DNA of 7,296 nucleotides from JAUVKA01 sp964465145 (GTDB taxonomy: Bacteria > Bacteroidota > Bacteroidia > Bacteroidales > UBA12481), in NCBI GenBank assembly GCA_964465145.1, contig CAYXJR010000139.1:1-7296 (forward strand). The letters are read 5' to 3'. The notes beneath the pieces are model-generated. The model was given only the letters and a program-made list of their open reading frames with translations, ran no database searches and was not told where the DNA came from. Every line of letters begins with the position of its first letter. Positions within the stretch are counted from its first letter, which is position 1. The position numbers and the translations under genes are program-made. Of the stretch, positions 7,239 to 7,296 are shown piece by piece.

Positions 7239-7296
7239 CCTAAAAATAAGCTGTTTGTCATTGAGCCAGGGGTATTTCAATTTGTTCAGAGATGCT
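7239..7296. other. Downstream tail without identifiable features
   Basis: Fifty-eight bases after the MORN-protein stop. I see no clear terminator hairpin, promoter or coding start within the visible part. Confidence 0.6.

Noticed and set aside
1..7296. Mobile element, CRISPR array, tRNA or rRNA gene
   Set aside because: I looked for transposase-like frames, terminal inverted repeats, regularly spaced repeats and tRNA arm motifs by eye and found none. The only repeats are the short ones listed.

Overview
The window reads as chromosomal DNA from a member of the Bacteroidota. The main evidence is a SusC-type TonB-dependent transporter paired with a SusD-type surface lipoprotein, an N-terminal carboxypeptidase-D-like regulatory domain on the transporter, Bacteroidetes-type -7 promoter boxes (TAnnTTTG), and no strong Shine-Dalgarno sequences in front of the starts. 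Nothing in the window allows a more precise taxonomic placement.

All supported genes lie on the plus strand. Positions 1-1305 hold the C-terminal ~85% of a SusD-like protein whose own SusC partner should lie upstream, outside the window. Its 5' end is problematic: the frame is closed by a TAG at 10-12 and no signal peptide is present. A 345-base gene-free stretch (1306-1650) follows. It contains a near-perfect intrinsic terminator (1381-1417), an A8/G9 homopolymer pair (1452-1470), a 10-base direct repeat (1477-1486 and 1533-1542) and a credible promoter (-7 box at 1600-1607). A complete SusC-like transporter (1651-4839) and a complete SusD-like lipoprotein (4887-6422) follow with a 47-base gap and form one transcription unit. 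A second terminator (6469-6500) ends that unit. A separate promoter then precedes a small exported MORN-repeat protein (6570-7238). The last 58 bases carry nothing I can identify.

The SusC and SusD proteins are expected to form an outer-membrane 'pedal-bin' importer: SusD is the lipoprotein lid that captures substrate at the cell surface, and SusC is the TonB-powered barrel. Two such systems appear to be adjacent, probably as tandem duplicates that diverged. Each is separately terminated, and the second has its own promoter. No glycoside hydrolase, peptidase, sulfatase, sensor or sigma/anti-sigma gene is visible, so the substrate cannot be assigned. I found no mobile element, CRISPR array, tRNA, rRNA or phage gene. 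I do not see a clearly new biological system here. The most notable points are the broken or truncated start of the first SusD, the unusual regulatory region before susC, and the uncharacterised C-terminal domain of the MORN protein.
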